A stretch of 64,000 nucleotides of DNA from Candidatus Nitrospira nitrosa (GCF_001458735.1 NZ_CZQA01000010.1:454007-518006); one strand, 5' to 3'. Positions 19,109 to 28,510 are shown, counted from the stretch's first letter. The notes: a model not told the origin generated them from the sequence alone. Numbers and translations are program-made.

Positions 19109-19667
19109 TGCGTCCTACCACCTTTTTTATACTTGTGGTGCATCGCATGTCCCTTCCGTTCCCCGGTAACGATGGTCCATGACTCACTTCGATACGCGAA
19201 TAGATCAAGATACGTACCAATGCGATTCCCATTGCTGTCTGTATATTTTTCAACACTTTCCGAGATTCATGCTAAATTCTTGCGGTTCGTGGCATATCTA
19301 AAAAGATATGTCGCTTATCTAAAAGGATACGATTGCTAGGAGGAGGGGATTACGACTGAGACGTGTGGCTTCGCTGATCCGCAGAACCATTCTCGAGGGA
19401 AGATGGTGTCGAGTTCAAAGATGAAGCAGTAGCTACTTGGATAGGAGCAGAGATCGATCGAGGAGAGCGCACAACCTATCGCGAGAAAGGTTGGTATGGC
19501 AAGGAAACTGAACCCATCGCCTCCATTCCATCAGCGACTTCACATTCGTAATGATCTGAGATTCCTCAAATACAGCACGGGAACAAGCACCACGGGACTC
19601 CGACCATGAACCGGTTTTTGTGGCCCGCTAGACACCGGCATCATGCTGAGTATAATGACAACCATTC
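19109..19667. other. Divergent promoter region between Tc toxin and FlgO-like genes
   Basis: 559 bases without a convincing gene. A 68-codon open frame inside it has no good ribosome binding site and unlikely composition. The region should hold the promoter of the toxin operon (leftward) and of the FlgO-like gene (rightward). The only clear structure is a two-copy 21-bp tandem repeat at 19289-19330. Confidence 0.5.
19289..19330. repeat. 21-bp tandem repeat, two copies
   Basis: Units at 19289-19309 and 19310-19330 share the core TATCTAAAA(A/G)GATA with 17 of 21 positions equal. The first unit contains the palindrome ATATCTAAAAAGATAT. The repeats lie about 180 bases upstream of the toxin start and could bind a regulator, though nothing else here supports that. 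Confidence 0.55.
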
Positions 19668-20636
19668 ATGCGTATGATTGGCTTGCTGCTCCTTCTGATC
19701 ACCCTTGTCTTACCGTTTCCCTTTCCACCATTATCATGGGCGTCTGCGAGTTACGAAGACAGCCTCAAACAGTTGGCAGAAGATGTGACAGAGCGAGCTG
19801 CCAAGGCGAAGAAGCAACGCCTCGCCGTGCTCGACTTTACCGACTCACAGGGTGAACCGACACCGGTTGGACAATTTCTCGCCGAAGAGCTTGGGACACA
19901 AATCATGGTGGCAGGTGAACTGACCACAGTCGACCGCACACTGCTCTACTCAACCATGAAAAAGATGCAGCTTGAGCACATCGATCCACCCCACGCCAAG
20001 GCGGTCCGGCGTGCCGCCAAGGCCATACGCGCCGACCTATTCGTATCCGGCACCTACAGCGAAACACCCGAAGGCCTACAAGTGACCGTCCGGCTGATCA
20101 CGCCGAAACAGGCTCAATCGATCAGCGCCACCCGCACGATCTTCCCGAAAACCGGCCCCCTGAGCACGTTCTTCAAAAAGGAAGATGTTCTCCCTGGAGC
20201 ACTGCCCGTCGAGCAGCCGAAAGAACCAGCCCCACCGCTCGGAATAGGAACGCACCGAAACGACGCGTATGAGTTTATCATTACATCGATTACACGACTA
20301 AACGGCCAGGTCAAGCTGGATGTCACGGTTGCAAATCATTCACTGCGTGACCTCAAGCTGCTCTGTCACTTGCAAAACACGGTGCTGAAGGACGAACATG
20401 GAAGCGTATGGCATCAGACCGTTGCACAGAACCGTGAAGGCCTCTGTACGAGGGGCATCGAACTGTCTCCTCGTCGAAAGCAGCGCGCAGTTTTCATATT
20501 CACTCAACCGTCGACCGCCTCAGGTTCTAAGTTCGCATTATTGTTTCATGAGCAGTTACCAAGGCACGATGCCTCATTTACCATCGATGGATTGAGATTG
20601 GAACCAATTCCTAGTCCCGGAGCAGTCGTGCCTTAG
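19668..20636 (+). CDS. FlgO-like secreted protein
   Basis: A 322-residue exported protein. Residues 1-27 are a signal peptide (long leucine run, cut near SWASA). Residues about 30-165 match the FlgO/CsgG-like N-terminal fold: RLAVLDFTDSQG, FLAEELGTQIMV, VDRTLLYSTMKKM and ADLFVSGTYSETPEGLQV. The C-terminal half (about 195-320) is a beta-rich domain I do not recognise. FlgO-like domains occur in outer-membrane or periplasmic proteins of varied role; no flagellar gene is near, so a flagellar function is not implied. It has its own promoter region upstream. Confidence 0.7.
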   Translation: MRMIGLLLLLITLVLPFPFPPLSWASASYEDSLKQLAEDVTERAAKAKKQRLAVLDFTDSQGEPTPVGQFLAEELGTQIMVAGELTTVDRTLLYSTMKKMQLEHIDPPHAKAVRRAAKAIRADLFVSGTYSETPEGLQVTVRLITPKQAQSISATRTIFPKTGPLSTFFKKEDVLPGALPVEQPKEPAPPLGIGTHRNDAYEFIITSITRLNGQVKLDVTVANHSLRDLKLLCHLQNTVLKDEHGSVWHQTVAQNREGLCTRGIELSPRRKQRAVFIFTQPSTASGSKFALLFHEQLPRHDASFTIDGLRLEPIPSPGAVVP

Positions 20637-20714
20637 CAGATTTCAGAGACAATCGGTTTTTGCCAACAACGGAGCTGGAGTGTTCCGTGCGGCATTCACA
20701 CCACAACAACGTGA

Positions 20715-20832
20715 GGATGCTCAAAAAGACCGTCCGGCAAGGCCTCAGCGAGCGAAGAGGTGAGGCGTACGCTTCGGTACGTTGAGCCTCTGAGTGGGGC
20801 GAGAACGACGCTGGCGGAATTTTTCAGCATCC
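20715..20832. repeat. Dispersed ~120-nt palindromic repeat, copy 1
   Basis: The element is framed by GGATGCTCAAAAA on the left and TTTTTCAGCATCC on the right. Its centre is the short palindrome GGCGTACG..CGGTACG. A homologous copy lies at 46850-46970. It ends 17 bases before the thiD start and would fold into a long cruciform or RNA hairpin in the thiD leader. Confidence 0.75.
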
Positions 20833-20849
20833 GAATTAGAGAGCGACCA

Positions 20850-21653
20850 ATGCCACAGACCATCAAGCAAGTCCTGACGATTGCCGGATCGGATTCCGGT
20901 GGAGGAGCCGGCATTCAGGCCGATATTAAAGCCATGTCTGCCAATGGTGTCTTCGCCATGTCGGTCATCACGGCCATCACCGCTCAGAATACCGAGGAAG
21001 TGACGGACGTCTTTGAGTTGCCACCGAGCATCATCGCCTCCCAACTCGATGCCGTCTTCGACGATTTCGATGTCGCTGCCGTGAAAACCGGGATGTTGTC
21101 GTCGACGGCCATCGTGGAGATCGTCGTCAAGATGCTGACTCTTCAAAAGATCGCCACCCTCGTGGTAGACCCGGTGATGGTCTCAAAGAGCGGCCATCCC
21201 CTCTTACGACCCGAAGCCGTCAACGCCGTAAAGACGCAGCTGCTGCCGCTCGCCTTCGTGGTCACTCCGAACATTCATGAGGCTCAGCAGTTGTCGGGAA
21301 TCCAGATCACCTCCTTGGCCGATGCACGACGAGCCGCAAAGGTCATCCATGGATTCGGGTGCAAGCACGTGCTGATCAAAGGAGGCCACCTGCTCAGCGA
21401 ACGGGCGACGGATCTCCTCTACGACGGCCGGTTCTTCAATGTCCTGAAGGGCGAGTTCATCGAGACACGCCATACCCATGGCACCGGCTGTACGTTTGCC
21501 TCTGCGCTGGCCGCGCACCTTGCCAGAGGTCGTTCTGTTTTGGATGCCGCACAAGCGGCGAAGGCCTACGTCACGCAAGCCATTCGGCATGGCTTGGCAA
21601 TCGGCCACGGCCACGGCCCGACTGATCATTTTTACTTCTTGGAGCGGGAGTGA
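20850..21653 (+). CDS. thiD: Hydroxymethylpyrimidine/phosphomethylpyrimidine kinase
   Basis: A 267-residue cytoplasmic ribokinase-fold enzyme that phosphorylates HMP and HMP-P to HMP-PP for thiamine synthesis. Motifs: TIAGSDSGGGAGIQADIK at the N-terminus, the substrate-binding AVKTGML, VVDPVMVSKSG, VTPNIHEAQ, VLIKGGH and the anion-hole/catalytic THGTGCTFASALA. I chose the start MPQTIKQVLTIAGSD because it is the family start; the longer open frame runs back through a palindromic repeat. thiC and thi4 are 28 kb away under a TPP riboswitch; thiD has none visible. Confidence 0.95.
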   Translation: MPQTIKQVLTIAGSDSGGGAGIQADIKAMSANGVFAMSVITAITAQNTEEVTDVFELPPSIIASQLDAVFDDFDVAAVKTGMLSSTAIVEIVVKMLTLQKIATLVVDPVMVSKSGHPLLRPEAVNAVKTQLLPLAFVVTPNIHEAQQLSGIQITSLADARRAAKVIHGFGCKHVLIKGGHLLSERATDLLYDGRFFNVLKGEFIETRHTHGTGCTFASALAAHLARGRSVLDAAQAAKAYVTQAIRHGLAIGHGHGPTDHFYFLERE

Positions 21654-21718
21654 CAGACCTCGCTTACAATCTTGGTCTCGCCTCTACCCACCCACGCCAA
21701 CTCTGGTAGAATGCCCTC

Positions 21719-22495
21719 GTGGAAGAACGCTTCTCCTTTCTTGATCCCCAGGGACATCGAGTCGCCTCGATTGTGACCCTCCCTCCAGGAGGAACGGACA
21801 AGATTGCCGTCTTGTGCCACGGGTTTTTGTCCTCAAAAACCAGCTCAACGAATAAGACCCTCACGCGGTTGCTGATCGACCATGGAATCGGCACCTGTTG
21901 CTTTGACTTCTTTGGGCAGGGGGAAAGCGACGGCCCCTTCGAACAGATCACCACGACCCTCGGAGTGCAGCAGGCACAGGCCGCCATCGACCTACTGAAG
22001 CAACAAGGCTATCGACGGATTGGACTGATGGGATCGAGCTTCGGCGGGCTGGTTGCAATTCTGACGGCTTCTCAGCGGACCGATCTGGCTTGCCTGGCAC
22101 TCAAATGCCCGGTCGTCGATTTCGCGGAGGAATTACGCTTGGGATTCGGGGACGATGAGATGGCACGATGGAAGGCAACGGACACGATTCCCAATATCAT
22201 GGGTGGTCCTGACCGAATCCGGCTCCGCTACGCCTTTTATGACGATGCTCTGCATCGAATTGCCTATGACCCTGCACGGTCGATCAACGCACCGACCATC
22301 ATCGTCCAGGGTGACAAGGATGAGCACGTCCCGCTTCATCAGAGCCGACAGTTGTACGACAGGCTACAGGTGAAGAAACACCTCGAAATGCTCCCAGGCG
22401 CCGACCATCAGTTTACAAAGGGTGAGGATTTCAAGCGGATGACGACGGTGATCACCGACTGGTTGATTCAGTACCTTTCTAACCAGCCAGACTAA
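21719..22495 (+). CDS. Alpha/beta hydrolase
   Basis: A 258-residue hydrolase of the serine-peptidase S9-like/abhydrolase group, starting at GTG. The nucleophile elbow is GSSFG with Ser107. The acid is probably the Asp in VQGDKDEHVP and the His is in PGADHQF, giving a full triad. HGFLSSK at 34-40 provides the oxyanion region. It has no signal peptide and so is cytoplasmic. The substrate is unknown. It follows thiD by 65 bases and may share its transcript, though a functional link is not evident. Confidence 0.85.
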   Translation: MEERFSFLDPQGHRVASIVTLPPGGTDKIAVLCHGFLSSKTSSTNKTLTRLLIDHGIGTCCFDFFGQGESDGPFEQITTTLGVQQAQAAIDLLKQQGYRRIGLMGSSFGGLVAILTASQRTDLACLALKCPVVDFAEELRLGFGDDEMARWKATDTIPNIMGGPDRIRLRYAFYDDALHRIAYDPARSINAPTIIVQGDKDEHVPLHQSRQLYDRLQVKKHLEMLPGADHQFTKGEDFKRMTTVITDWLIQYLSNQPD

Positions 22496-22759
22496 CCAGT
22501 CTCCATTAGTTTTGCTGCTGAGAAGCCTCACCCTGGCAGGAAAGCTGTACCAATTGGTTCACCCCTACGGTGGCAATTCGTACAGACTGGCAAGTTACCC
22601 GCGGCCATTCTTGTCACTATCTGACACAAACGAAGCATAACGCAGGGCTTCGATCCGGCCTCGTTAGTCCAGCTCTGTGCGCGCGGCTAGCATGTGGGTT
22701 GCATAACCCCCTGATTTCTAGACTGTGTTCCGGCCCTCTGGGAGGGGGGATCCATCACC

Positions 22760-23179
22760 ATGATTGACGTTCACAAATCAACAGTTCTCCCTCTATTGAT
22801 GATGCTGGTCATGCTCTCCTCATGGCAGGTTGCAGAAGGTGCCGACGGTGGGCGTGGCCGGCACAGCCTGATCCATCGTCCACAGATTCACCCAGCTCCA
22901 GCCCTCACACCAGCCCTTTCTGAACCTCAGTCTCAACTCCAATCGTCTCCCCCGTCGCGATCAACACCGTTGCAGTCCGTTCATCGAAAAGTCGTGAAGA
23001 GACCAGCGACACCTGTCTCACCCGTGGCGGAAGTCTCGCCAGTAGATCCCGGCAATTGGGCACCGATTGATTCTCCACCAATCACCTCCCAATCCTACAA
23101 TCCCGAGGATGCCCTACCTGAAGCAGAAATGTTACCTCCACCGGAACCACAAGAGTCACCCAACACCGACGCCCGATAA
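22760..23179 (+). CDS. Secreted proline-rich protein, unrecognised
   Basis: A 139-residue small protein with a signal peptide (residues 1-28, LPLLMMLVMLSSWQVAEGA). The mature part is about a fifth proline and is rich in Ser and Gln, so it is probably disordered. A purine-rich GGGAGGGGGG lies 12 bases before the ATG. I recognise no domain. Such low-complexity exported proteins may sit in the envelope, but no role can be stated. Confidence 0.6.
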   Translation: MIDVHKSTVLPLLMMLVMLSSWQVAEGADGGRGRHSLIHRPQIHPAPALTPALSEPQSQLQSSPPSRSTPLQSVHRKVVKRPATPVSPVAEVSPVDPGNWAPIDSPPITSQSYNPEDALPEAEMLPPPEPQESPNTDAR

Positions 23180-23504
23180 GCTTGGGCCAGTCCGCATTAT
23201 TCATGACGGTTCGTCGCCTATCGACTAGCTCAGAGTCCCGAGCACCGTCGAAGAACGAAATCACCAAGCCGCCTCGTGAGACCGTCGCGCGGATCCCAGA
23301 CGAGCTAAAACGTACTCGTGCGGTACGTCGAGAGTCCGCGGAGTGAGCCCGCAGGCCGCCGGCCTGTCGCAACAACGGATCGGCGATTACGGCCGAAGTG
23401 TCCATATATACCGTGGGCTAAAGGCTTGTCCAAGATCTGAGTTTCATTTGTCGATACAACAAGAATCCGTATACTACAACGGGAAGGACAGGAGGCTGAG
23501 CACG
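23180..23504. other. Intergenic region before pilT with a small palindrome
   Basis: 325 bases with no supported gene. It contains the inverted repeat ACGTAC/GTACGT at 23310-23328, in a setting reminiscent of the centre of the dispersed palindromic repeats, but the rest does not align convincingly. The pilT frame stays open back through this stretch, yet the ribosome binding site lies just before 23505. Confidence 0.45.
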
Positions 23505-24584
23505 ATGCCCAAGATAGATGAACTCTTCCGCATGATGATCGAGCATGGGGCCTCGGACCTGCACTTGATTGCAGGACAAGCCCCCGCATTTCGCATCCAC
23601 GGTGAGCTGGAACGTCTCCCGGGGAATGCGATCCTCGATAACCAAGCCCTCCATGACCTTCTCTACGAGATCACGCCAGGACCGAAGAAGGAAGTCTTTG
23701 AATCAACAGGAGATGTCGACTTCGGGTATGAGATTCCCGGAGTCGCCCGCTTCCGCTCAAACTTTTTCAACCACAAGCACGGCATTGGAGCCGTGTTTCG
23801 GAAGATTCCAACGACCATCGTCTCCGCCGAAGACCTCGCGCTGCCGCCGGTATTGACGCGCGCGGCTATGCTACGCAAAGGGTTGGTCCTCGTCACCGGT
23901 CCGACCGGCAGCGGAAAGTCCACGACGCTCGCAGCCATGGTCGATTATGCGAACCGCCACAGGAAGGACCATATTCTCACTGTTGAGGATCCGATCGAGT
24001 TCGTCCACCAGAGTAAGAACTGCATCGTCAATCACCGTGAAGTCGGCTTACACACCATCACGTTTGGATCTGCGCTGCGGGGAGCCCTTCGGGAGGATCC
24101 GGATATCATTCTCGTCGGGGAAATGCGGGATCTCGAAACAATCGCCTTGGCCGTCGAAGCTGCGGCAACCGGACACTTGGTATTCGGGACACTCCACACA
24201 GAGAACGCCGCCAAGACCGTGGACCGCATCATCGAAGTCTTTCCCGCATCCGAACAGCCGCAGATTCGGAATACCCTTTCCACGGCCCTGCGTGTCATCG
24301 TTGCACAGAACCTCTTCAAGCGAATCGATCAAAAGGGTCGCTGTGCGGCCCTGGAGATTTTGGTATGCACCCCAGCCGTTGGTAATCTCATCCGAGACGC
24401 GAAGACGTTTCAGATTGCGTCGCAGATGCAAACCGGGAAAAACATCGGCATGCAGACGCTGGATGATGCCATTCAGGATCTCCTCACAAAAAAATGGATC
24501 TCGCCGGAAGAGGCCTATGAAAAGGCGATCGACAAGAATCGATTCGCCAAACTCCTCAAAACCCCACCGGATGCGCTCCAATAG
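23505..24584 (+). CDS. pilT: Type IV pilus retraction ATPase PilT
   Basis: A 359-residue hexameric ATPase that powers pilus retraction (twitching, DNA uptake). It begins MPKIDELFRMMIEHGASDLH with GGAGG nine bases upstream; the open frame extends further back but without a binding site. Walker A is GPTGSGKSTTLA, the Asp box is ILTVEDPIEFVH, Walker B is DIILVGEMRDLETI, and the His box is GHLVFGTLHT. The C-terminal retraction motif region reads AVGNLIRDAKT, close to the PilT AIRNLIRE form. No other pilus gene is in the window. Confidence 0.93.
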   Translation: MPKIDELFRMMIEHGASDLHLIAGQAPAFRIHGELERLPGNAILDNQALHDLLYEITPGPKKEVFESTGDVDFGYEIPGVARFRSNFFNHKHGIGAVFRKIPTTIVSAEDLALPPVLTRAAMLRKGLVLVTGPTGSGKSTTLAAMVDYANRHRKDHILTVEDPIEFVHQSKNCIVNHREVGLHTITFGSALRGALREDPDIILVGEMRDLETIALAVEAAATGHLVFGTLHTENAAKTVDRIIEVFPASEQPQIRNTLSTALRVIVAQNLFKRIDQKGRCAALEILVCTPAVGNLIRDAKTFQIASQMQTGKNIGMQTLDDAIQDLLTKKWISPEEAYEKAIDKNRFAKLLKTPPDALQ

Positions 24585-24745
24585 CCTTCCAGAGAGATCC
24601 CCTACAGAGCGCTGCCCCGCATCCTTCGTGACGGTTCGCTGCGAATCACGGATCTCGTGAAGCGTCGCAGCGGCCTGTTGGCCCACCTGCGCGCCACCTG
24701 CAACTGCAGCAGAAGTGCCCATGAGTCAAGCATGGTTGGAATAAC

Positions 24746-25444
24746 TCAGGGATGCTGAATTTCTTGGAGGACGAACTGTTTTGGGAGGAGTACCGGCAGG
24801 ATCACCCCGATGGGATCACCACGTTTAATCGTCGTCGGCTTGTGCAGCTGTAACAGAAAATTGGCCGTGAAGGCTTCATAGTCGGACAACCAGGCATACT
24901 GATTCGGCGTGCGCTTGTACTCCTGTGTTTTGATCCCCTCCCAAATAGAAAACGTCCGGTCCGGGTAGTGATAGAAATGGTTGGGCAAATCCTTCATCAT
25001 CAGGCCGACATGCTTGGGATAGTAGAGACGGACTCCGCAACAGAGCTTTGGATAGCCGCTGTTCAGAATCAAATCGACATACATCCCGGTGAAGCTCTTG
25101 TACCCCAATAGTCGCTCTTCCGGCAAAATAGGCGGCGACTGCCACTGAACTCCGGACGCCGTGCGCCGAAGTTTCACGTCGACCGGACAGCGAATCAGCC
25201 ACCCATAGTTCCCTACCGTCCTGACCGGTCCACAGTCGTCCGGCAACACCTTGTATCCGCTGGCCGCAAGTGCCCGCTGCTCCTCCAGCGCCATGTTGCT
25301 CATCATTGGCCGATGCGGATGGAAATCTAACTTCAGGCGCTCCGGCGGAAAGGCGGTGGAATATTCCCGCTCCCAGTAAATGATGACCTTGTCGGCTGCG
25401 TCATCCGGCCCTACTGGTTCTCGCGACTCTTCTTCCATGGGCAT
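24746..25444 (-). CDS. Conserved-looking cytoplasmic protein of unknown function
   Basis: A 232-residue soluble protein without a signal peptide or membrane segment. It is rich in aromatic residues and prolines, with readable stretches such as NYGWLIRCPVDVKL, GVRLYYPKHVG and HYPDRTFSIWEGIKTQ. The end (LLQLHKPTTIKRGDPIGVILPVL) resembles a beta-sandwich fold. I do not recognise the family. It reads towards pilT and stands alone. Codon use looks like its neighbours, so I regard it as real. Confidence 0.65.
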   Translation of the reverse strand: MPMEEESREPVGPDDAADKVIIYWEREYSTAFPPERLKLDFHPHRPMMSNMALEEQRALAASGYKVLPDDCGPVRTVGNYGWLIRCPVDVKLRRTASGVQWQSPPILPEERLLGYKSFTGMYVDLILNSGYPKLCCGVRLYYPKHVGLMMKDLPNHFYHYPDRTFSIWEGIKTQEYKRTPNQYAWLSDYEAFTANFLLQLHKPTTIKRGDPIGVILPVLLPKQFVLQEIQHP

Positions 25445-25530
25445 TAACAGTAATCGATGACGGCAGGCTTGTACAAGAGGCTAGAAATGAACGCAAAAAA
25501 GGTGCCTGAACTTCATAGGACACAAAGAAC

Positions 25531-25866
25531 TCACCGGGACGTGACCTTGAATGTATCGCCAGCCATGATGAGTCCCTCGGTCCCGTTGGCGAGCTTGACC
25601 TTGAAACCGTCATGCGCTTGGCCGTGATACACCGCCACCACATTGGCCGTCTCACCAGCCTGGAGCGTCGTAATAACCTTCCCCGGCTCAATGTTCACGT
25701 TCGGGTCTGGCGCAGAAGCGGCCTGCGTGATGGCATAGACTTCCGTTGGCTTCTCGATCACCAGAATACTCTCATGATCACTGCAGCCAACAGAAACGGC
25801 GGCGTACAGAACGAGGAATGCGATCACAATGGCACGATCACACAGTTGTTTCACAATACTCCTCAA
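25531..25866 (-). CDS. Lipoprotein with SH3-like domain
   Basis: A 111-residue predicted lipoprotein. The N-terminus has a basic region and hydrophobic run ending in the lipobox VSVGC (Cys28). The mature part, about residues 55-110, looks like a bacterial SH3-type domain (VITTLQAGETANVVAVYHG, GFKVKLANGTEGLIMAGD). Such domains often bind cell-wall peptides. It is probably anchored to a membrane on the periplasmic side. Upstream of the unknown 232-residue gene by 86 bases on the same strand. Confidence 0.7.
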   Translation of the reverse strand: MRSIVKQLCDRAIVIAFLVLYAAVSVGCSDHESILVIEKPTEVYAITQAASAPDPNVNIEPGKVITTLQAGETANVVAVYHGQAHDGFKVKLANGTEGLIMAGDTFKVTSR

Positions 25867-26648
25867 CCTTACGATGGCCTAGACTGCACAGCTGGGCAGG
25901 AACCTGACTACCATGAGCAAGGCACTATGTGACTATCGCTCTCACCCGCCACACTGAGGCCCTTCCCACGCGACCTTTCCCCGCAATCGACGAATGCTCT
26001 CTTGTCTCTTGACCTTCATGAGCAACCGAAGTCCCTCCTCGACTACCGCCTTTTTTAGTCGGGGGCTCCGTAGCTTTCATCTCCTGTCGCATAAGGCTGT
26101 TACCTATCACAATACTTTGAGGCATGATACCTCTGCGAAATGCGGTGTACAGAATGCCCAATCCTACACACTCATACAAACGGGAGCAATAAGGGAACAT
26201 CAGTGCCCCTGCAGAAATGAGAGGCTAGAAACGAGATGGCTCTGTATACATCCCATCGTTTCCAATGAGAATCAGCTTCTAACATTGGCTCCCATCCGTT
26301 TCGGGTCAGAGACTACCACAGCGTCTTGGCTCTGAATGACTCCACGAATATAGTTCTCCACATCAGGTACGCGAAGCTACCCGCCAGAGCATTGCCATGG
26401 GAGGTATCCGACCTTAGACCTTCCATCCCGCTCAATTCACGATTCACCCCCAGCTGAATACTCCCATGATCCCCTTCTAGACAAAACATTGACGAAATAA
26501 CTCTCGTACAGCGTCAATCTTTTGTAATTATATAACGTATATTTTCTTACGTATTACATAATCCTTGAGAAACTGAACTGCATCAGCATGGCGCAGCTCT
26601 TGCTTGAACATATATTCAGTTGTGAACCTACCACCTTAGGAGGAATCG
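25867..26648. other. Long intergenic region with an AT-rich patch
   Basis: About 780 bases with no gene I can support. Open frames on both strands are short and lack binding sites. Bases 26515-26570 are strikingly AT-rich (TTGTAATTATATAACG and following) compared with the surrounding sequence and contain a loose palindrome around TACGTATTA. This may be the promoter of the following microprotein gene. Confidence 0.45.
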
Positions 26649-26822
26649 ATGGAATGTCCGAAGTGTCAGGGGACGATGATGTTGGAGCGGCTCTCGGATT
26701 TCTTTGTCGTGTTCTACGCCTGGAAATGCCTCAATTGCGGCGCGATGATCGACCGCACCATTGCCAGCAACCGTCGAAAGAGCCTAGCGGCACGAGAGCC
26801 GCAGACCGTTGCAGTAGGGTAA
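26649..26822 (+). CDS. Zinc-ribbon microprotein
   Basis: A 57-residue protein starting MECPKCQGTMMLERL, with GGAGG six bases before the ATG. Cys3, Cys6, Cys27 and Cys30 (ECPKC and KCLNCG) form a four-cysteine zinc ribbon. The C-terminal third is basic (NRRKS) and could touch nucleic acid. From memory, very similar small proteins recur in Nitrospira genomes. Its function is unknown. The IS110-family transposase begins 188 bases further on. Confidence 0.72.
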   Translation: MECPKCQGTMMLERLSDFFVVFYAWKCLNCGAMIDRTIASNRRKSLAAREPQTVAVG

Positions 26823-27010
26823 ACAGAGATCTCGTGAGCTTGAAATTCAAGTCGAGAGCGGAAGACAAAGGTCGGGAGTCTGTTTCTGATATCGCTTGCC
26901 TCTCAAACGTTACATAAAGACTCCCGATAATCATCTCGAAGGCTCCTCTCTTGAAGAGTAGAGTCGTTGCTAACGCGACGGGCTCATCCACTTTAACCGA
27001 GGAGGTTGCG

Positions 27011-28027
27011 ATGATGTGTTATGCGGGCATTGATCTCCATGCCACGAATAGTGTGCTGGTCGTGATTGATGAAGCGGATCGAGTGCTGTATCAGAAACGC
27101 CTCCGCAATGACCTGGCCGTGATCTTCACGGCCTTAACACCGTATCAGACCACGCTGCAGGGCGTGGTCGTTGAGTCCACCTATAATTGGTACTGGTTAG
27201 TCGACGGGCTCATGGAAGCAGGGTACCGGGTCCACCTCGCTCATGCACCAGCCCTGCCGCAGTATAGTGGGCTCAAGCATGTTGACGATCAACACGATGC
27301 GCAGTGGTTAGCCCATTTACTCCGGCTAGGTTTGCTCCCTACCGGGTACATTTACCCCAAAGCGGAACGGGCCGTGCGGGACTTGTTGCGGAAGCGCAGT
27401 CAGTTGGTTCGGCACAAGACCATGGTCGTGCTGAGCCTACAAAGCCTGCTGACACGACTGACTGGCAATCGGCTCTCCCTCCCTCGGCTTCGACAGCTCA
27501 CCCCAGAGGGCATTCAGGCACTTGTGCCATTTCCCGAACATGTGCAATCGGTCAGCAGTTCGTTGGCTGTGCTGCAATGTCTGGAGCACGAGATTCACAC
27601 GATTGAGGGCACGGTTCGGGAAGCGGGGCGGACTCAGCCGGGCTATGTGCTCTTACAGACCGTCCCCGGAATCGGGCCGATCTTGGCGGGCACCATTCTC
27701 CTGGAAGCCGGTGACCTGCGGCGGTTTGCGACCGTGGGACACTTCGCCTCCTACTGTCGCTGTGTCGGCAGCGAACATGTGAGTAACGGCAAACGCAAAG
27801 GGGCTGGCAACACGAAGAACGGCAACAAGTATTTAAGCTGGGCGTTCATCGAGGCGGCGCACTTCGCCATTCGCTATGAGGCCGTGATTCGCACGTATTA
27901 TCAGCGCAAGCAGGCACGGACGCATCCCCTTGTGGCGCTGAAGGCCGTGGCCCATAAATTGGCGCGGGCCTGCTATCACATGCTCCGTGCGCAGGTGCCA
28001 TTCGATCTGTCCCGCGCTTTTGGCTAG
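27011..28027 (+). CDS. IS110-family transposase
   Basis: A 338-residue DEDD recombinase of the IS110/IS1111 family. The RuvC-like N-terminus reads MMCYAGIDLHATNSVLVVID (first Asp) with GVVVESTYNWYWL (Glu) and a later HVDDQHDAQWLAHLL (Asp pair). The C-terminal Tnp domain has QTVPGIGPILAGTILLE and the serine-bearing GHFASYCR. GAGGAGG lies just before the tandem ATG; the open frame extends 20 codons further without a better site. It looks intact. Members of this family move with a bridge RNA made from an element end. Confidence 0.9.
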   Translation: MMCYAGIDLHATNSVLVVIDEADRVLYQKRLRNDLAVIFTALTPYQTTLQGVVVESTYNWYWLVDGLMEAGYRVHLAHAPALPQYSGLKHVDDQHDAQWLAHLLRLGLLPTGYIYPKAERAVRDLLRKRSQLVRHKTMVVLSLQSLLTRLTGNRLSLPRLRQLTPEGIQALVPFPEHVQSVSSSLAVLQCLEHEIHTIEGTVREAGRTQPGYVLLQTVPGIGPILAGTILLEAGDLRRFATVGHFASYCRCVGSEHVSNGKRKGAGNTKNGNKYLSWAFIEAAHFAIRYEAVIRTYYQRKQARTHPLVALKAVAHKLARACYHMLRAQVPFDLSRAFG

Positions 28028-28508
28028 GCGCGGCAGAGCTGGGGGGAGCTGGGAGCTCGCAAAGGGGTTGAGGCCACACCTCGCACTCCCGATTAGCCCC
28101 GGTCTTCCCCCTTCAACTCCCTCGCCACTGGCGTGGGGACTGAGACGCCTCGACCGTGAGCCATGATGGGGTTGGCGCCAGCCCGCTGGTAGCCAGACGT
28201 CCTGTGCGTAGGTATGCTGGACACGGCCGGGAACCGACGGTTGTCTGGGGCACGAGGTGCCAGGGGCTGGAGTGGATCCCCGACGGGGCTCGCTCCCACG
28301 CCTTGATCCTGATGGGTGACTGGTGCGGCTCAAATCCGAGCTGACACTGCTGACGACGACAACCGGGATGCGACGGAGTCACGCGACCACCATGGCGAGG
28401 GAAGACGTCGTCGGAGACCTCGCCCCGTTTGTAGGATACGGAGGGCATGATCGGCTGTGCCCTCTTGACCGGAGCCTTCGAGATGGGCGACCCCTTAGAC
28501 TCATGGTT
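28028..28508. other. Non-coding right part of the IS110 element
   Basis: About 480 bases between the transposase stop and a methyltransferase gene relic. The open frames here are antisense or without binding sites. I believe it is the element's non-coding end because the relic resumes immediately after it. It may hold the bridge RNA if this is an IS1111-group element; for the IS110 group that RNA would lie in 26823-27010 instead. Exact ends were not found. Confidence 0.45.
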
Positions 28509-28510
28509 CG

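Noticed and set aside
22680..22720. Sigma-54 promoter before the Pro-rich secreted protein gene
   Set aside because: GG and GC boxes are visible but their spacing is about four bases too long.
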